Source: Curtobacterium flaccumfaciens (GTDB taxonomy: Bacteria > Actinomycetota > Actinomycetes > Actinomycetales > Microbacteriaceae). From it: a DNA stretch of 64,000 nt. The position numbers were made by a program, and so were the translations under genes. The notes beneath the pieces were generated by a model. The model made no database searches. It was not told where the DNA came from and was given only the letters and a program-made list of their open reading frames with translations. This document shows, in pieces, positions 50,727 to 61,659 of this stretch (position 1 is its first letter; every line of letters starts with the position of its first letter). Where the stretch lies: assembly GCF_004361695.1 (NCBI RefSeq), contig NZ_SNVW01000006.1, forward strand, positions 151,275-215,274. The letters run 5' to 3'.

Positions 50727-51859
50727 ACGACAGCCGTCCCGTCGTCGCGTTCCTGACACACTCGGCGCAGCTGTCCGGCGCCGAGCTCTTCCTCCTGCGG
50801 GTGACCGCGGCGATGCGACGCATCCGGCCGCTCGTGGTGCTCGGGGAGCACGGCCCGCTCGAGCATGCCCTCGTCGAACGCGGCGTCGACGTCGAGGTGG
50901 TGGAGCTCCCCACGACGGTCCGCTCCCACACCGGGCAGAGCCGCGGCGGTGCCACGATCGGCAAGTCGCTGGGGGTCGTGGCGACCGTCCGCCGGACCGC
51001 GCGTGTGCTCCGCGCTCGCCGCGTGGCCGCCGTCACGACGCACTCGGCCAAGGCGCACCTGTACGGCGGGCTGGCCGGTCGTCTCATCCGGGTGCCGGTC
51101 GTCGCGCACCTGCACGGGGTGCTCGGGACCGCTGACGTGCACCGGGCCAACACCGTCCTGCTGCGCACCGTGCTCAGGACACTCCCGTCCGCGGTGATCG
51201 CCAATTCACGCTGCACGGCCCGCTCGCTCGGGGGTCGCGCACCGGTGACCGTGGTCGGGTGTCCGGTCAGCATCCCTCCGCACACACCCGTCGCCTCGTC
51301 CGACGTCGTCGTCGTCGGTCGGCTGTCGGCCTTCAAGGGGCAGGACGTCGCGATCCGCGCGTTCGCTCGCGCCACGGCAAGGGCGGCGGGGCCGACCGCG
51401 CCGCGCCTCCGGATCGCCGGAGCGGCGCTGTTCCCCCGTGACGCCGCGTACGCGGACGGTCTCCGCGCGCTCGCGGACCAGCTCGGCGTCGCTGACCGCG
51501 TCGACTTCCTCGGGCACGTCACCGACGTGTCGACAGAACTCGCGAACGCCGGCATCGCCGTCCACGCCAGCCCGTTGCCCGAGGGATTCGGGCAGGTCGT
51601 CGTCGAGGCGATGGCAGCTGGTCGACCGGTGATCGCCAGTGCGGCCGGCGGACCCGCAGAACTCATCGAGGACGGTGTCGACGGTCTCCTCGTCCCGCCG
51701 GGCGACGATGTCGCGCTCGCCGCGGCGATAGGTCGGCTCGTCGACGACACGGCGCTCGGCGACCGGCTCGGAGCCGCTGCCCGCGTCAGCGCACGCCGGT
51801 TCGGACTGGACGGCATCGTCGGCGAACTCGAGGAAGCACTGCTGCGCGCATGTCGCTGA
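50723..51859 (+). CDS. Glycosyltransferase, GT4-like
   Basis: A 378-residue GT-B glycosyltransferase. The N-terminal half contains SAQLSGAELFLLRVTAAMRR and the C-terminal half VVGRLSAFKGQDVAIRAFA with HASPLPEGFGQVVVEAMAAGRPVIAS. GTG 50723 overlaps the previous stop (GTGA). It is the last gene of the kinase operon and ends 19 bp before the terminator palindrome at 51878. It probably extends the same repeat unit as its neighbour. Confidence 0.93.
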   Translation: MNDSRPVVAFLTHSAQLSGAELFLLRVTAAMRRIRPLVVLGEHGPLEHALVERGVDVEVVELPTTVRSHTGQSRGGATIGKSLGVVATVRRTARVLRARRVAAVTTHSAKAHLYGGLAGRLIRVPVVAHLHGVLGTADVHRANTVLLRTVLRTLPSAVIANSRCTARSLGGRAPVTVVGCPVSIPPHTPVASSDVVVVGRLSAFKGQDVAIRAFARATARAAGPTAPRLRIAGAALFPRDAAYADGLRALADQLGVADRVDFLGHVTDVSTELANAGIAVHASPLPEGFGQVVVEAMAAGRPVIASAAGGPAELIEDGVDGLLVPPGDDVALAAAIGRLVDDTALGDRLGAAARVSARRFGLDGIVGELEEALLRACR

Positions 51860-51877
51860 CGGGCGGTTGACGCGACC

Positions 51878-51926
51878 CCGGACAGGAGGCGCGGTGCGGG
51901 TCCGACCCGCACCGCGCCTCCTGTCC
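51878..51926. terminator. Strong bidirectional hairpin, GGAGGCGCGG family
   Basis: Perfect 23-bp arms (51878-51900 and 51904-51926) with only a CCG loop carry the core ACAGGAGGCGCGGTGCGGGT. It lies between the convergent glycosyltransferase and flippase genes and is the most perfect copy of the family in the window. Confidence 0.8.
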
Positions 51927-51981
51927 GTCGTCGCGCCCAGGGCGCTCCCAGCGGCGCGGCCGCTGGTGGAACTCCGAGCCG

Positions 51982-53475
51982 TCAGCCGGCCGCCGGACCT
52001 GCGAGCGTCACGCCGCGACGGCGGGCGCGCGCCACGAGCGTTCGCGTCCTGGGGAGCGCGAGGAGCAGGACCGCCCACACGACGATCGCGCTGCCGCCGG
52101 CGACGGTCAGCGTGCCGAGCTGCGGCAGATCCGTCGCGGTCGTCAGGAGAAGCGCGACGGCCGTGCAGACGGCCGCCACCACTGCGGGCTCGACGAGTGC
52201 CGAGAGGAGGTCGCGGACTGCGAGGCCAGCGCGCGCGGCGATGACGAGGAAGCCGGGGACGGTCAGCAGGACCGTGACGACGGAGGCGCCCACGGCGACG
52301 CCGGTGACACCCCACGCGCTGCCGACGAAGAACGCGACGACGGTGAGCGGGCGGCTGACGAAGCAGTCCCACAGGGTCTGACGACCGGCCAGGCCGTGGG
52401 AGAGCGCGACGAACGTCGTGACGCTCGTCACCACGGTGGCCATGCCCAGCGGGACCATCGCGCGGAACAGCGGGACGGACTCGGCCCACGCGGTGCCGAA
52501 CAGCGACACGACGGCGGGCTCAGCGAGGACCGCGAGGACGGCGAGGGCGGGCCACAGGACGCTGCACGCCAGCAGGAGGACCGCCCGGAATGCGGTTCGG
52601 TACCGTGCCGGATCCTCGACGAGGCGTGCGAGCGCCGGCACGGCCACGCGACGGAGTGGACCGTTGACCTGTTCGACGGGGAGCACCACGAGCTGTGACG
52701 CCTGGACGTACACCCCGGCCGCAGCAGTGCCGAACAGCGCCGCGACGACGAGTCGATCGAAGCTGCGGACCAGCCACTCGAGCCCTTGTGACACGGTCGC
52801 GTTGCCGGCGAAGGCGAGCTCGGCGCGGAGGGTGCGGAGGGGCGCGGCGACACCCGGGCGCCACGGTGTCCGGGCGACGACGATGCCGCACAGGACGACC
52901 GCGTACGAGGCCGCCTGGAGGAGCGGAGCACCACCACCGAGGCCCGCGGCGGCAGCGCTGATCGCGACCGTGCACGAGACCACGGCGGCGGCGACCTCGG
53001 CCGTGCCGATCGGTCGGAACCTGAGGTTCCGGGCGAGCAAGGCGGTCGGGACTGCGCCGACACCCGCGGCGAGGAAGACGACCGCGAGGAGCGGGAACGT
53101 CCACACCCCCGCGGGCAGGACGGCCGCGGGGGTGAGGGCGCCGGCGACGAGCAGCGCGAGCGCAACGAGGGCGCCGACCGCGATGCTGAGGCGGTGCAGG
53201 GTGCTGGCCGCGCCGGCGGAGAGCGCGGGTGCCCGGGACACGAGCCAGGTGATGCCCCCGGAGCGGACGAGCTCGGCGGCAGTGACCGCGACGAGAGCCG
53301 TGGCTGCTGCGCCGAACTCGGACGGCCCGATCATGCGTGCCACGAGGATCATCGTGACGAGCTGGATCGAGAACCGGCCCCAGGTCGTCAGTGCCGATGC
53401 CACCACACCACGGGTGGCTGCGGAGCCGAGCTCCCGTGAGTCCGCCCAGTCGGGTGCCGTGGTGCGGGTGCGCAT
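51982..53475 (-). CDS. Polysaccharide flippase (Wzx-like)
   Basis: A 497-residue membrane protein with about fourteen helices. It begins LGSAATRGVVASALTTWGRFSIQLVTMILVARMIGPSEFG, typical of the oligosaccharide flippase/MATE-like fold, and RNLRFRPIGTAEVAAAVVS is the conserved intracellular loop of this group. It would move lipid-linked repeat units across the membrane for the polymerase. ATG 53475 is 19 bp downstream of the DUF3060 gene, so both are probably co-transcribed. Confidence 0.9.
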   Translation of the reverse strand: MRTRTTAPDWADSRELGSAATRGVVASALTTWGRFSIQLVTMILVARMIGPSEFGAAATALVAVTAAELVRSGGITWLVSRAPALSAGAASTLHRLSIAVGALVALALLVAGALTPAAVLPAGVWTFPLLAVVFLAAGVGAVPTALLARNLRFRPIGTAEVAAAVVSCTVAISAAAAGLGGGAPLLQAASYAVVLCGIVVARTPWRPGVAAPLRTLRAELAFAGNATVSQGLEWLVRSFDRLVVAALFGTAAAGVYVQASQLVVLPVEQVNGPLRRVAVPALARLVEDPARYRTAFRAVLLLACSVLWPALAVLAVLAEPAVVSLFGTAWAESVPLFRAMVPLGMATVVTSVTTFVALSHGLAGRQTLWDCFVSRPLTVVAFFVGSAWGVTGVAVGASVVTVLLTVPGFLVIAARAGLAVRDLLSALVEPAVVAAVCTAVALLLTTATDLPQLGTLTVAGGSAIVVWAVLLLALPRTRTLVARARRRGVTLAGPAAG

Positions 53476-53494
53476 CGCTCTGGCCCGGCCGGGA

Positions 53495-53950
53495 TCAGCG
53501 CTGGACGGTGTTGCTCTTGCCGGAGTCGTCGACCTTCGGCTTCGACGGGGTGCTGACGCGGTTGCCGTCGCCGGAGATGACCACCTTGTCGACGGACTTG
53601 ACGTCGATGCCGTTGATCGCGCCCTTCACGGTGAGGCTCTCGACCGCGCCGAGGTGGATCACGGTGTTGCTCGACTCGACCACGACGGTGGCGCAGTCGC
53701 CGAGGGTCACCTCCTTGTTGTTGACGTCGGCGATCGTGGCCGTGCCGTCGGTGCACGGGACCTCGGCCTGCTCGAGCGGAGGGGCGACGATGTCGGAGGT
53801 CGGGTTGGGGGTCCGTTCCGCGGTGGGGGAAGCCTTGGCCGTCTTGTCGGGGGTGGATCCGCCGGTCGAGCAGCCGGCCAGGAGCGCGGCCAGGGACGCA
53901 GCGGTGGCGACGGCGATGAGGGTGCGGCGGGTCTTCGTGGAGGTGCGCAT
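53495..53950 (-). CDS. DUF3060 lipoprotein
   Basis: A 151-residue lipoprotein: signal LIAVATAASLAALLAGC with the acylated Cys27, then a Thr/Pro-rich linker and a DUF3060 domain with the repeating pattern TVIHLGAVESLTVKGAINGI and DGNRVS, which folds as stacked beta strands. It starts at ATG 53950 behind the extended -10 at 53982. As it precedes the flippase gene and shares a promoter pattern with the surface genes, it may help organise the cell-surface layer. DUF3060 has no established function. Confidence 0.85.
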   Translation of the reverse strand: MRTSTKTRRTLIAVATAASLAALLAGCSTGGSTPDKTAKASPTAERTPNPTSDIVAPPLEQAEVPCTDGTATIADVNNKEVTLGDCATVVVESSNTVIHLGAVESLTVKGAINGIDVKSVDKVVISGDGNRVSTPSKPKVDDSGKSNTVQR

Positions 53951-53981
53951 GGTGGTCCTTTCGGAGGTTCTGGTACTCAAT

Positions 53982-53992
53982 ATACTAACATG
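53982..53992 (-). promoter_or_regulatory. Extended -10 promoter of the DUF3060-flippase operon
   Basis: On the minus strand CACATGTTAGTAT contains TG, one base and TAGTAT. No -35 is apparent, fitting an extended -10 promoter. The same CATG-plus-TA pattern is found in front of the kinase operon and the giant gene. Confidence 0.55.
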
Positions 53993-54002
53993 TGACATAG
54001 AA

Positions 54003-54036
54003 AAGCGGGGCATCCGGGAGTCCGGATGCCCCGCTT
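54003..54036 (-). terminator. Intrinsic terminator of the giant gene
   Basis: A 15-bp perfect stem (54003-54017 with 54022-54036, core AAGCGGGGCATCCGG) and a 4-nt loop are followed on the minus strand by TTTTC. It lies after the giant gene and before the DUF3060 promoter, separating the two transcription units. Confidence 0.85.
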
Positions 54037-54077
54037 CTCAGGGCTTGCTCGGGTGGTGCTCGTTCAGCGGTTGCTGA

Positions 54078-57000
54078 CTACTGCACGCGGACCGTCACGT
54101 GGGTCATGACGAGCTTGCCGCCCTTGGTGCGCTGGTGCGCCCAGAACTGGTACCGGCCGGTCGGCAGCGTCAGTTCCGAGTTGGTGGTGGACCAGACGCC
54201 GTTCCGCACGTCCGTGTTCCCGATCGGGGTGGACGCCGAGAAGTCGGTCCCGTTCACCTGGACGTTCGCGCCGTCGTTGCCCGTCCCCGAGATCTCGAGG
54301 TTCCGGTCACCGACGATGCCGCCTTCCGTCTGCGACGTGATCGCAGGAGTGTTCTGGCCGTAGTCGAGCGTCACCGGCACAGACTGCGAGGTCTGCTCCT
54401 TGCGGGTCTGGCTGACGGAGAACTGCTGTGCTCCGAATCCGACCTTCGAGGGGTCGATGGCGAGGTTGTACGAGCCGTTGGAGTTGGTGATGACCTGGCT
54501 CGCGATGACCGCGCCGGCGGTGTTCTTCGCCTGGACGGTCGCACCGGTCTGGCCGGTGCCGCGGATGCCTGCCCACTCGCGGACGTTGGAGGTGAAGTAC
54601 CCCTCCGCCGTCGGCGCGTTCGGCATGCTCTGCTCGACCCGCACCGTGGTGTGGGTCATGACGAGCTTGCCGCCCTTGGTGCGCTGGTGCGCCCAGATCT
54701 GGTAGGCGCCAGTCGGCAGCGTCAGCTCGTCGTTGGACACCGTCCAGGTTCCGTTGCGGACGTCCGCGTTCCCGATGGGGGTGTTGGTCGTGAAGTCCGT
54801 GCCGTTGACCTGCACGTTGCCGCCGGCGGAGCCGGTACCGGTGAACTCGAGGTCCTCACTGCCGATCGTTCCGCCCTCGGAGAGGCCCGTGAACGCGACC
54901 GTGTTCTGGCCGTAGTCGAGCGTCACCGGCACGGACTCGGACGTCTTGCCCGCTCGCGTCTGGCTGACCGAGAAGGCCTGCTCCCCGAAACCGACCTTCG
55001 ACGGGTCGATGGCGAGGTTGTAGGCGCCGGAGGTGATGACCTGGCTGGCGATGACCGTACCGGCCGAGTTCTTCGCCTGGACGGTCGCACCGATCTGGCC
55101 GGTGCCGCGGATGCCTGCCCACTCGCGGACGTTCGAGGTGAAGTACCCCTCGGCCGTCGGCGCGCTCGGCGTGCTCTGCTCGACACGGACCGTGACGTGG
55201 GTCATGACGAGCTTGCCGCCCTTGGTGCGCTGGTGCGCCCACAGCTGGTAGAGGCCAGCAGGGAGGTTCAGATCAGCGTTGCTGGCAGTCCAGACACCGT
55301 TCTCCACGTCCGTGTTGGCGATGGAGATGTTGTTCGAGAAGTCCGTACCGTTCACCTGGACGTTGCCACCGGTCGTGCCGGTTCCGGAGAGCTCGACGCC
55401 CTCGTTGCCGATCACACCGCCTTCGGCGACCGAGGTGATCCGCGGCGCGTTCTGGCCGTAGTCGAGCGTGACCGCGATCGGCTCGGACGTCTTGCCGTCA
55501 CGGGTCTGGCTGACGGAGAACTGCTGTGCTCCGAATCCGACCTTCGAGGGGTCGATGGCGAGGTTGTACGAGCCGTTGGAGTTGGTGATGACCTGGCTCG
55601 CGATGACCGCGCCGGCGGTGTTCTTCGCCTGGACGGTCGCACCGGTCTGGCCGGTGCCGCGGATGCCTGCCCACTCGCGGACGTTGGAGGTGAAGTACCC
55701 CTCCGCCGTCGGAGTGGCCGGAGCGCTGTCCTGGATGGTGACCGTCGTGGAGCCCTGGGCGCGGAAGTCGCCCTGGGTGGCGTCACCGGCGAGGACGAAG
55801 CCGAGGCTCGTGGTGGCGGAGGCGGCGTCGGCGTTCGCGGCGACGTTGATCGACCAGCGGAAGTTGGTCTTGTCCGTCACGGCCCAGGTCGGCGAACCGG
55901 TGGAGGCCTTCCAGGTGTACGTGTAGGTCTTGCCGTCGTCGGAGCGGACGCCGTCGGTCAGCTGCATGCCGGTGCCGGCCCATCCACCCGAGCCACCCAT
56001 CTGGTACTGGCCGTTGATGGTGTTCTGGCCAGCGGGGAAGGTGGTGCCCTCCGGAGCGTTGAACTCGATCGTGCCCTCGGGCAGACGCAGCGCACCGTTC
56101 GCGGTGGCGAGGACCTGGACGGCCTTGGTCTCGCCGGCCGCGATCTCGACCGCGGGCGAGGTGCCCGGGACGATGGTGCCGTTCTCGCCGACGGTGATGG
56201 CGACGACCTTCTGGTCGACCTTGGTGCCGTTGACGAGCTGTTCGACGGTGCGGTTCTGCGCGCCCACGGCGAGGCCGGTGACGGTCATCGACCACGCGCC
56301 GGTCGTCTCGTGCGCCGTGACCTCCTGCGTGCCGACCTTGACGGTCGCACCCGGCGTCGCGGTGCCGCCGATGACGGCGGAGCGAGCGATGTTGTTCACC
56401 TTGCTGACCCCGGCGGTCAAGGACGCGTTGAAGACGACGTCGGTCGTGCCGGCGGCGCGGTACGTGCCCTTGTTGCTCGAACCCTCGAAGACGAACCCGA
56501 GGTCACCGGCCCCGGCAGACTGCACGGCCGGCGTGGTGACGACCGCGCCCCAGCGGACCTGGGTGCCTTCCTTGAGCGCGATCCCGCTCCCGTTGACGTG
56601 GTCGTAGGTCAGCGTACGACCGTCGTTGCTGATCGTGCCGTTCTTCAGCTGCAGGAGGGCGGAGTTCGTCCATCCGCTGCTCTCGGCGTGACGGTACTGA
56701 CCGGTCAGCGTCGGGAAGCCGGACTTGAACGTGGTGCCCTCGGGCGCGGTGAGGACGACCGTCCCGTTGATCGCGGTGAGCGTGTTCACGTCCGAGGTGA
56801 AGCCGAACTGGACGTTCGTGTCCTTCGCCGGGTTCAGCGTGAAGGCGTCGTAGTCGGAGGGGGTGAGCCCGCCGTTCTCGAGGATGGTGATCGTGAGCGA
56901 CTCGTCGTCGATCTTGGTGCCACCGATGAGCTGTTCGACCGTGATCTCGTTGGCCCCGGTCGCGAGGTCCGCGAGCGTCATCGTCCAGTCGCCGGTCTCG

Positions 57001-59537
57001 GCGTCCGCGACGACGGTCTGGGTGCCGACGCGGATGGTCGCGCCCGGGGTCGCGATGCCACCGATGACGGCGGACTTGGCGACGTGGTCGGTGCTCTGCA
57101 GCAGCGCGGTCAGGTCGACGTTGGAGTCCTGGATGGTGACGGCGGTGGAGCCCTGGGCGCGGAAGTCGCCCTGGGTGGCGTCACCGGCGAGGACGAAGCC
57201 GAGGTTCGTGCTGGTGGCGGCGGCGTCGGCGTTCGCGGCGACGTTGATCGACCAGCGGACGTTCGTCTTGTCCACGACGTTCCACGCGGGCGAGCCGTTG
57301 GCGGCCGGGTCCCAGTTGTACGTGTAGGTCGTGCCGTCGTCGGAGCGGACGCCGTCGGTGAGCTTCATGCTCGCCTGGTTGTTCCAGTTGCCGGTCCCGC
57401 CGGTCTGGAAGGCACCCTGGATCTCGTCCTGGCCGGCCGGGAAGGTCGTGCCCTCCGGTGCGGTGAAGGTGATCGCACCCTCGGGCTTGGTGACGGGACC
57501 GTTGGCGGACGCGAGGACCTGAACGGCCTTGGTCTCGCCGGCCGTGATCTCGACCGCGGGGGAGGTGCCGGGGACGATGGTGCCGTTCTCGGCGACGGTG
57601 ATCGCGACGACCTTCTGGTCGACCTTGGTGCCGTTGACGAGCTGCTCGACGGTACGGTTCTGCTCGCCCACGGCCAGGCCGGTGACGGTCATCGACCACG
57701 CGCCGGTGGTGTCGTCGGCGGTGACGTCCTGCGTGCCGACCTGGACCGTTGCGCCGGGCGTCGCCGTGCCGCCGACGACGGCGGAGCGTGCGACGCTGTT
57801 CACCTTGCGGACCTCGGCGGACAGCGCGACGGTTTCGGTCTCGATCGTCGTCGGCGTCGAACCCGACAGGTTGAAGCTGCCCTTGTTGGTGGCGCCGGAG
57901 TACGTCGCCGCCATGCTTCCCGAGCCGCCCTCTGCGCCGGCCGTGACCTTGACCTCGGGCTGCCAACGGTACTGGGAGCCGACGCTGCTGTTCATCCCGG
58001 TGATGTTGCTGTCGTAGGTCAACGTGCGGCCGCCGTTGCTCCGGACGCCGTTCGTCAGGTTGTAGCCGAAGCGGGAGTCCCATGCGGTGTCGCCCGCCTG
58101 GCGCCACTGGCCGGGAAGTGTGGCCTGCCCGGTCGAGAAGGTCGTCCCGGCGGGGGCGGTGAACACGACCGAGCCGGTCATCGAGGTGATCCCCGCTTCG
58201 TACGCCACGAGGCCGGACTCGACTGCGGTTGCCTTCTCGCGGTCGAGGGCAACGGCGTCCTTGTCGGCGAAGATGAAGCCGCCGTTCTCGGACGGGGCGG
58301 GGATGATCGTGCCTGTGGTGCCCTGTGCTCGGTAGGTGCCCTTGTTGGTGGTGCCGTCGAACGTGAACCCGAGCGTGCCGTTGCCGCTGGCGGCATTGCT
58401 CGGGGTGCTGACGAGCGCGCCCCATCGGACTTCGGAGTTGTTGTTGAATCGGACTCCTGCGGCGGACGCGAGCTGGAACGTCAGGGTCCGGTTGCTGTTG
58501 CTCAGCGTGCCGCCCGTGAGGTTGAGGGCCGTCGTGTTCGACCAGTTCGTCTCGCCCGCGTGACGGAACTGCGCCTGGAGCGAGGTCTGGCCGGACTTGA
58601 AGGTGGTGCCCGTCGGCGCGTTGAGGACGACGGTGCCGTTGAGGCTGGTGAAGCCGTCGGCCTTCGTCTTGACGCCGAACTGCACGTTCGTGTCAGCGCC
58701 CCGCTGGAGCGTGAACGAGCTGAACGCCGAGGGATCGACTGCGCCGTTCGCGAGGACGGTGATCGAGAGGACCTTCTGGTCGATCTTGGTCCCACCGACG
58801 TGCTGCTCGACCGTGCGGGAGTTCGCACCGTTGGCGAGGCCGGTGATGGTCATCGACCACGCACCGGTCGTGGCGTTGGCGGTGACCTGCTGCGTGCCGA
58901 CCTTGATCGTCGCGCTCTTCGTCGCGGTGCCACCGATGACGGCCGACTTCGCGACGTTGTTCACGCTCGTCACCGACGCCGTCAGCGCAGTCTTGGAGAC
59001 GAACGCCGACGTGTCCCCGAGGAAGTCGCTTCCCGGGGTGGCGAATGACATGACGCGGCGACCATCTCCGGCGAGGTTTTTCGGACTGCCGACGAAGGAG
59101 TTGTACTGGCGGTTCTGCAACTTGCCGTTCTGGAGTCGCCAGTCGTTGGTGGCCGAATCGGAACAGCCGGTCGAGATGCCGATGTACGTCTCGAGGCCGG
59201 TCGTCGTCGTTCCAACGACGCAGCGGCCGCTGTTTTCGAGCCTGAACCATCCACTCTGGCTCGATTCCACAACATTGTACGTACGTGCCCCCGCCTGAGC
59301 AGCAGCGAGAGTCGAGTACGAAACGACCTCGTTGTACGTGTCGGCGTGCTCAACGGAGTGGACCTGGGTTTGCCAGCCCTGGAAGAGCAGCTTGGTCTGG
59401 CCGAGGACGGCGTTCGAAGAGGCCTTGGGGGACTTGGCGGGAGCGGCGGTGGCCGCGGCAGGGCCGAAGCTCAGGCCGGACAGGATCGTCGCGGCCGCCA
59501 AGCCGGCGGCGAGCGTGCCCTTGATGGAGGGAGTCAT
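54078..59537 (-). CDS. Giant secreted protein of Ig-like repeats
   Basis: A 1,819-residue secreted protein. A signal peptide (residues 1-32) leads into a region (about 45-175) like a beta-trefoil, with SGWFRLENSGRCVV and WRLQNGKLQNRQYNSFVGSP. Then come four type A Ig-like units (near residues 182, 569, 809 and 1039; motif SAVIGGTATPGATV) alternating with five type B units (near 267, 419, 661, 889 and 1124; motif APEGTTFPAGQ). The C-terminal 550 residues are three type C units beginning TAEGYFTSNVREWAGI and ending RTKGGKLVMTHVTVRV. There is no LPXTG or terminal membrane helix, so attachment, if any, is non-covalent. It is probably an adhesin or biofilm matrix protein. ATG 59537 follows AAGGAA. 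Confidence 0.88.
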   Translation of the reverse strand: MTPSIKGTLAAGLAAATILSGLSFGPAAATAAPAKSPKASSNAVLGQTKLLFQGWQTQVHSVEHADTYNEVVSYSTLAAAQAGARTYNVVESSQSGWFRLENSGRCVVGTTTTGLETYIGISTGCSDSATNDWRLQNGKLQNRQYNSFVGSPKNLAGDGRRVMSFATPGSDFLGDTSAFVSKTALTASVTSVNNVAKSAVIGGTATKSATIKVGTQQVTANATTGAWSMTITGLANGANSRTVEQHVGGTKIDQKVLSITVLANGAVDPSAFSSFTLQRGADTNVQFGVKTKADGFTSLNGTVVLNAPTGTTFKSGQTSLQAQFRHAGETNWSNTTALNLTGGTLSNSNRTLTFQLASAAGVRFNNNSEVRWGALVSTPSNAASGNGTLGFTFDGTTNKGTYRAQGTTGTIIPAPSENGGFIFADKDAVALDREKATAVESGLVAYEAGITSMTGSVVFTAPAGTTFSTGQATLPGQWRQAGDTAWDSRFGYNLTNGVRSNGGRTLTYDSNITGMNSSVGSQYRWQPEVKVTAGAEGGSGSMAATYSGATNKGSFNLSGSTPTTIETETVALSAEVRKVNSVARSAVVGGTATPGATVQVGTQDVTADDTTGAWSMTVTGLAVGEQNRTVEQLVNGTKVDQKVVAITVAENGTIVPGTSPAVEITAGETKAVQVLASANGPVTKPEGAITFTAPEGTTFPAGQDEIQGAFQTGGTGNWNNQASMKLTDGVRSDDGTTYTYNWDPAANGSPAWNVVDKTNVRWSINVAANADAAATSTNLGFVLAGDATQGDFRAQGSTAVTIQDSNVDLTALLQSTDHVAKSAVIGGIATPGATIRVGTQTVVADAETGDWTMTLADLATGANEITVEQLIGGTKIDDESLTITILENGGLTPSDYDAFTLNPAKDTNVQFGFTSDVNTLTAINGTVVLTAPEGTTFKSGFPTLTGQYRHAESSGWTNSALLQLKNGTISNDGRTLTYDHVNGSGIALKEGTQVRWGAVVTTPAVQSAGAGDLGFVFEGSSNKGTYRAAGTTDVVFNASLTAGVSKVNNIARSAVIGGTATPGATVKVGTQEVTAHETTGAWSMTVTGLAVGAQNRTVEQLVNGTKVDQKVVAITVGENGTIVPGTSPAVEIAAGETKAVQVLATANGALRLPEGTIEFNAPEGTTFPAGQNTINGQYQMGGSGGWAGTGMQLTDGVRSDDGKTYTYTWKASTGSPTWAVTDKTNFRWSINVAANADAASATTSLGFVLAGDATQGDFRAQGSTTVTIQDSAPATPTAEGYFTSNVREWAGIRGTGQTGATVQAKNTAGAVIASQVITNSNGSYNLAIDPSKVGFGAQQFSVSQTRDGKTSEPIAVTLDYGQNAPRITSVAEGGVIGNEGVELSGTGTTGGNVQVNGTDFSNNISIANTDVENGVWTASNADLNLPAGLYQLWAHQRTKGGKLVMTHVTVRVEQSTPSAPTAEGYFTSNVREWAGIRGTGQIGATVQAKNSAGTVIASQVITSGAYNLAIDPSKVGFGEQAFSVSQTRAGKTSESVPVTLDYGQNTVAFTGLSEGGTIGSEDLEFTGTGSAGGNVQVNGTDFTTNTPIGNADVRNGTWTVSNDELTLPTGAYQIWAHQRTKGGKLVMTHTTVRVEQSMPNAPTAEGYFTSNVREWAGIRGTGQTGATVQAKNTAGAVIASQVITNSNGSYNLAIDPSKVGFGAQQFSVSQTRKEQTSQSVPVTLDYGQNTPAITSQTEGGIVGDRNLEISGTGNDGANVQVNGTDFSASTPIGNTDVRNGVWSTTNSELTLPTGRYQFWAHQRTKGGKLVMTHVTVRVQ
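54403..54614. repeat. 212-bp perfect direct repeat in the giant gene, copy 1
   Basis: Identical by eye to 55501-55712, 1,098 bp away. It encodes the N-terminal half of a type C unit (VREWAGI through FSVSQTR). The intervening middle copy is diverged, which suggests recent conversion or duplication between units 1 and 3. Confidence 0.9.
55501..55712. repeat. 212-bp perfect direct repeat in the giant gene, copy 2
   Basis: Identical by eye to 54403-54614. Recombination between the two copies would delete or duplicate 1,098 bp, exactly 366 codons, and keep the frame. Confidence 0.9.
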
Positions 59538-59594
59538 GTGTTGGGTTCCTTCGTGTCGGGCCACGCGTCGTGCACGGCTCAGCAGATGTCTCCA

Positions 59595-59605
59595 AGATTA
59601 GCATG
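59595..59605 (-). promoter_or_regulatory. Extended -10 promoter of the giant gene
   Basis: On the minus strand TTTCACATGCTAATCT carries TG, one base and TAATCT. It leaves a leader of about 50 nt before the ATG at 59537. The CATG-plus-TA arrangement matches the promoters at 47567 and 53982. Confidence 0.55.
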
Positions 59606-59666
59606 TGAAATACCAACGCACAATATTGCATAGCCGTGCGATGCCAACGCGGGCACGGCCCGAGAA

Positions 59667-59687
59667 CTTGCGTCCCTCTGACGCAAC
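59667..59687. promoter_or_regulatory. HAIR-like HspR site 1
   Basis: CTTGCGT-N7-ACGCAAC resembles the HAIR consensus CTTGAGT-N7-ACTCAAG with C and G in place of A and T. It is 128 bp upstream of the dnaK start, whose operon ends with hspR. Confidence 0.65.
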
Positions 59688-59702
59688 TTTCAGCTCCCAG
59701 AG

Positions 59703-59730
59703 TTGACGCGCCTCCAGTCCGGAGTAGAGT
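59703..59730 (+). promoter_or_regulatory. dnaK promoter
   Basis: TTGACG (59703-59708) and TAGAGT (59725-59730) are spaced 16 bp apart. The second HAIR-like site overlaps the -10 and downstream region, so HspR would block initiation. Confidence 0.65.
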
Positions 59731-59749
59731 TGAGTCCATCGGACGCAAG
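59729..59749. promoter_or_regulatory. HAIR-like HspR site 2
   Basis: GTTGAGT-N7-ACGCAAG has one consensus and one variant arm. It overlaps the end of the -10 of the dnaK promoter. Confidence 0.7.
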
Positions 59750-59794
59750 TCCGCAGACTTCAGCATCACGCACCGACAGAAGGAGCACCCACAC

Positions 59795-61657
<1,863 letters not shown>

Positions 61658-61659
61658 CG

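Noticed and set aside
54099..59048. A 1,649-codon open frame on the plus strand opposite the giant gene
   Set aside because: Its translation is Arg/Asp/Gly/Val-rich with no domains, the usual mirror of a GC-rich coding strand. The minus-strand frame has a signal peptide, repeats, ribosome site, promoter and terminator.
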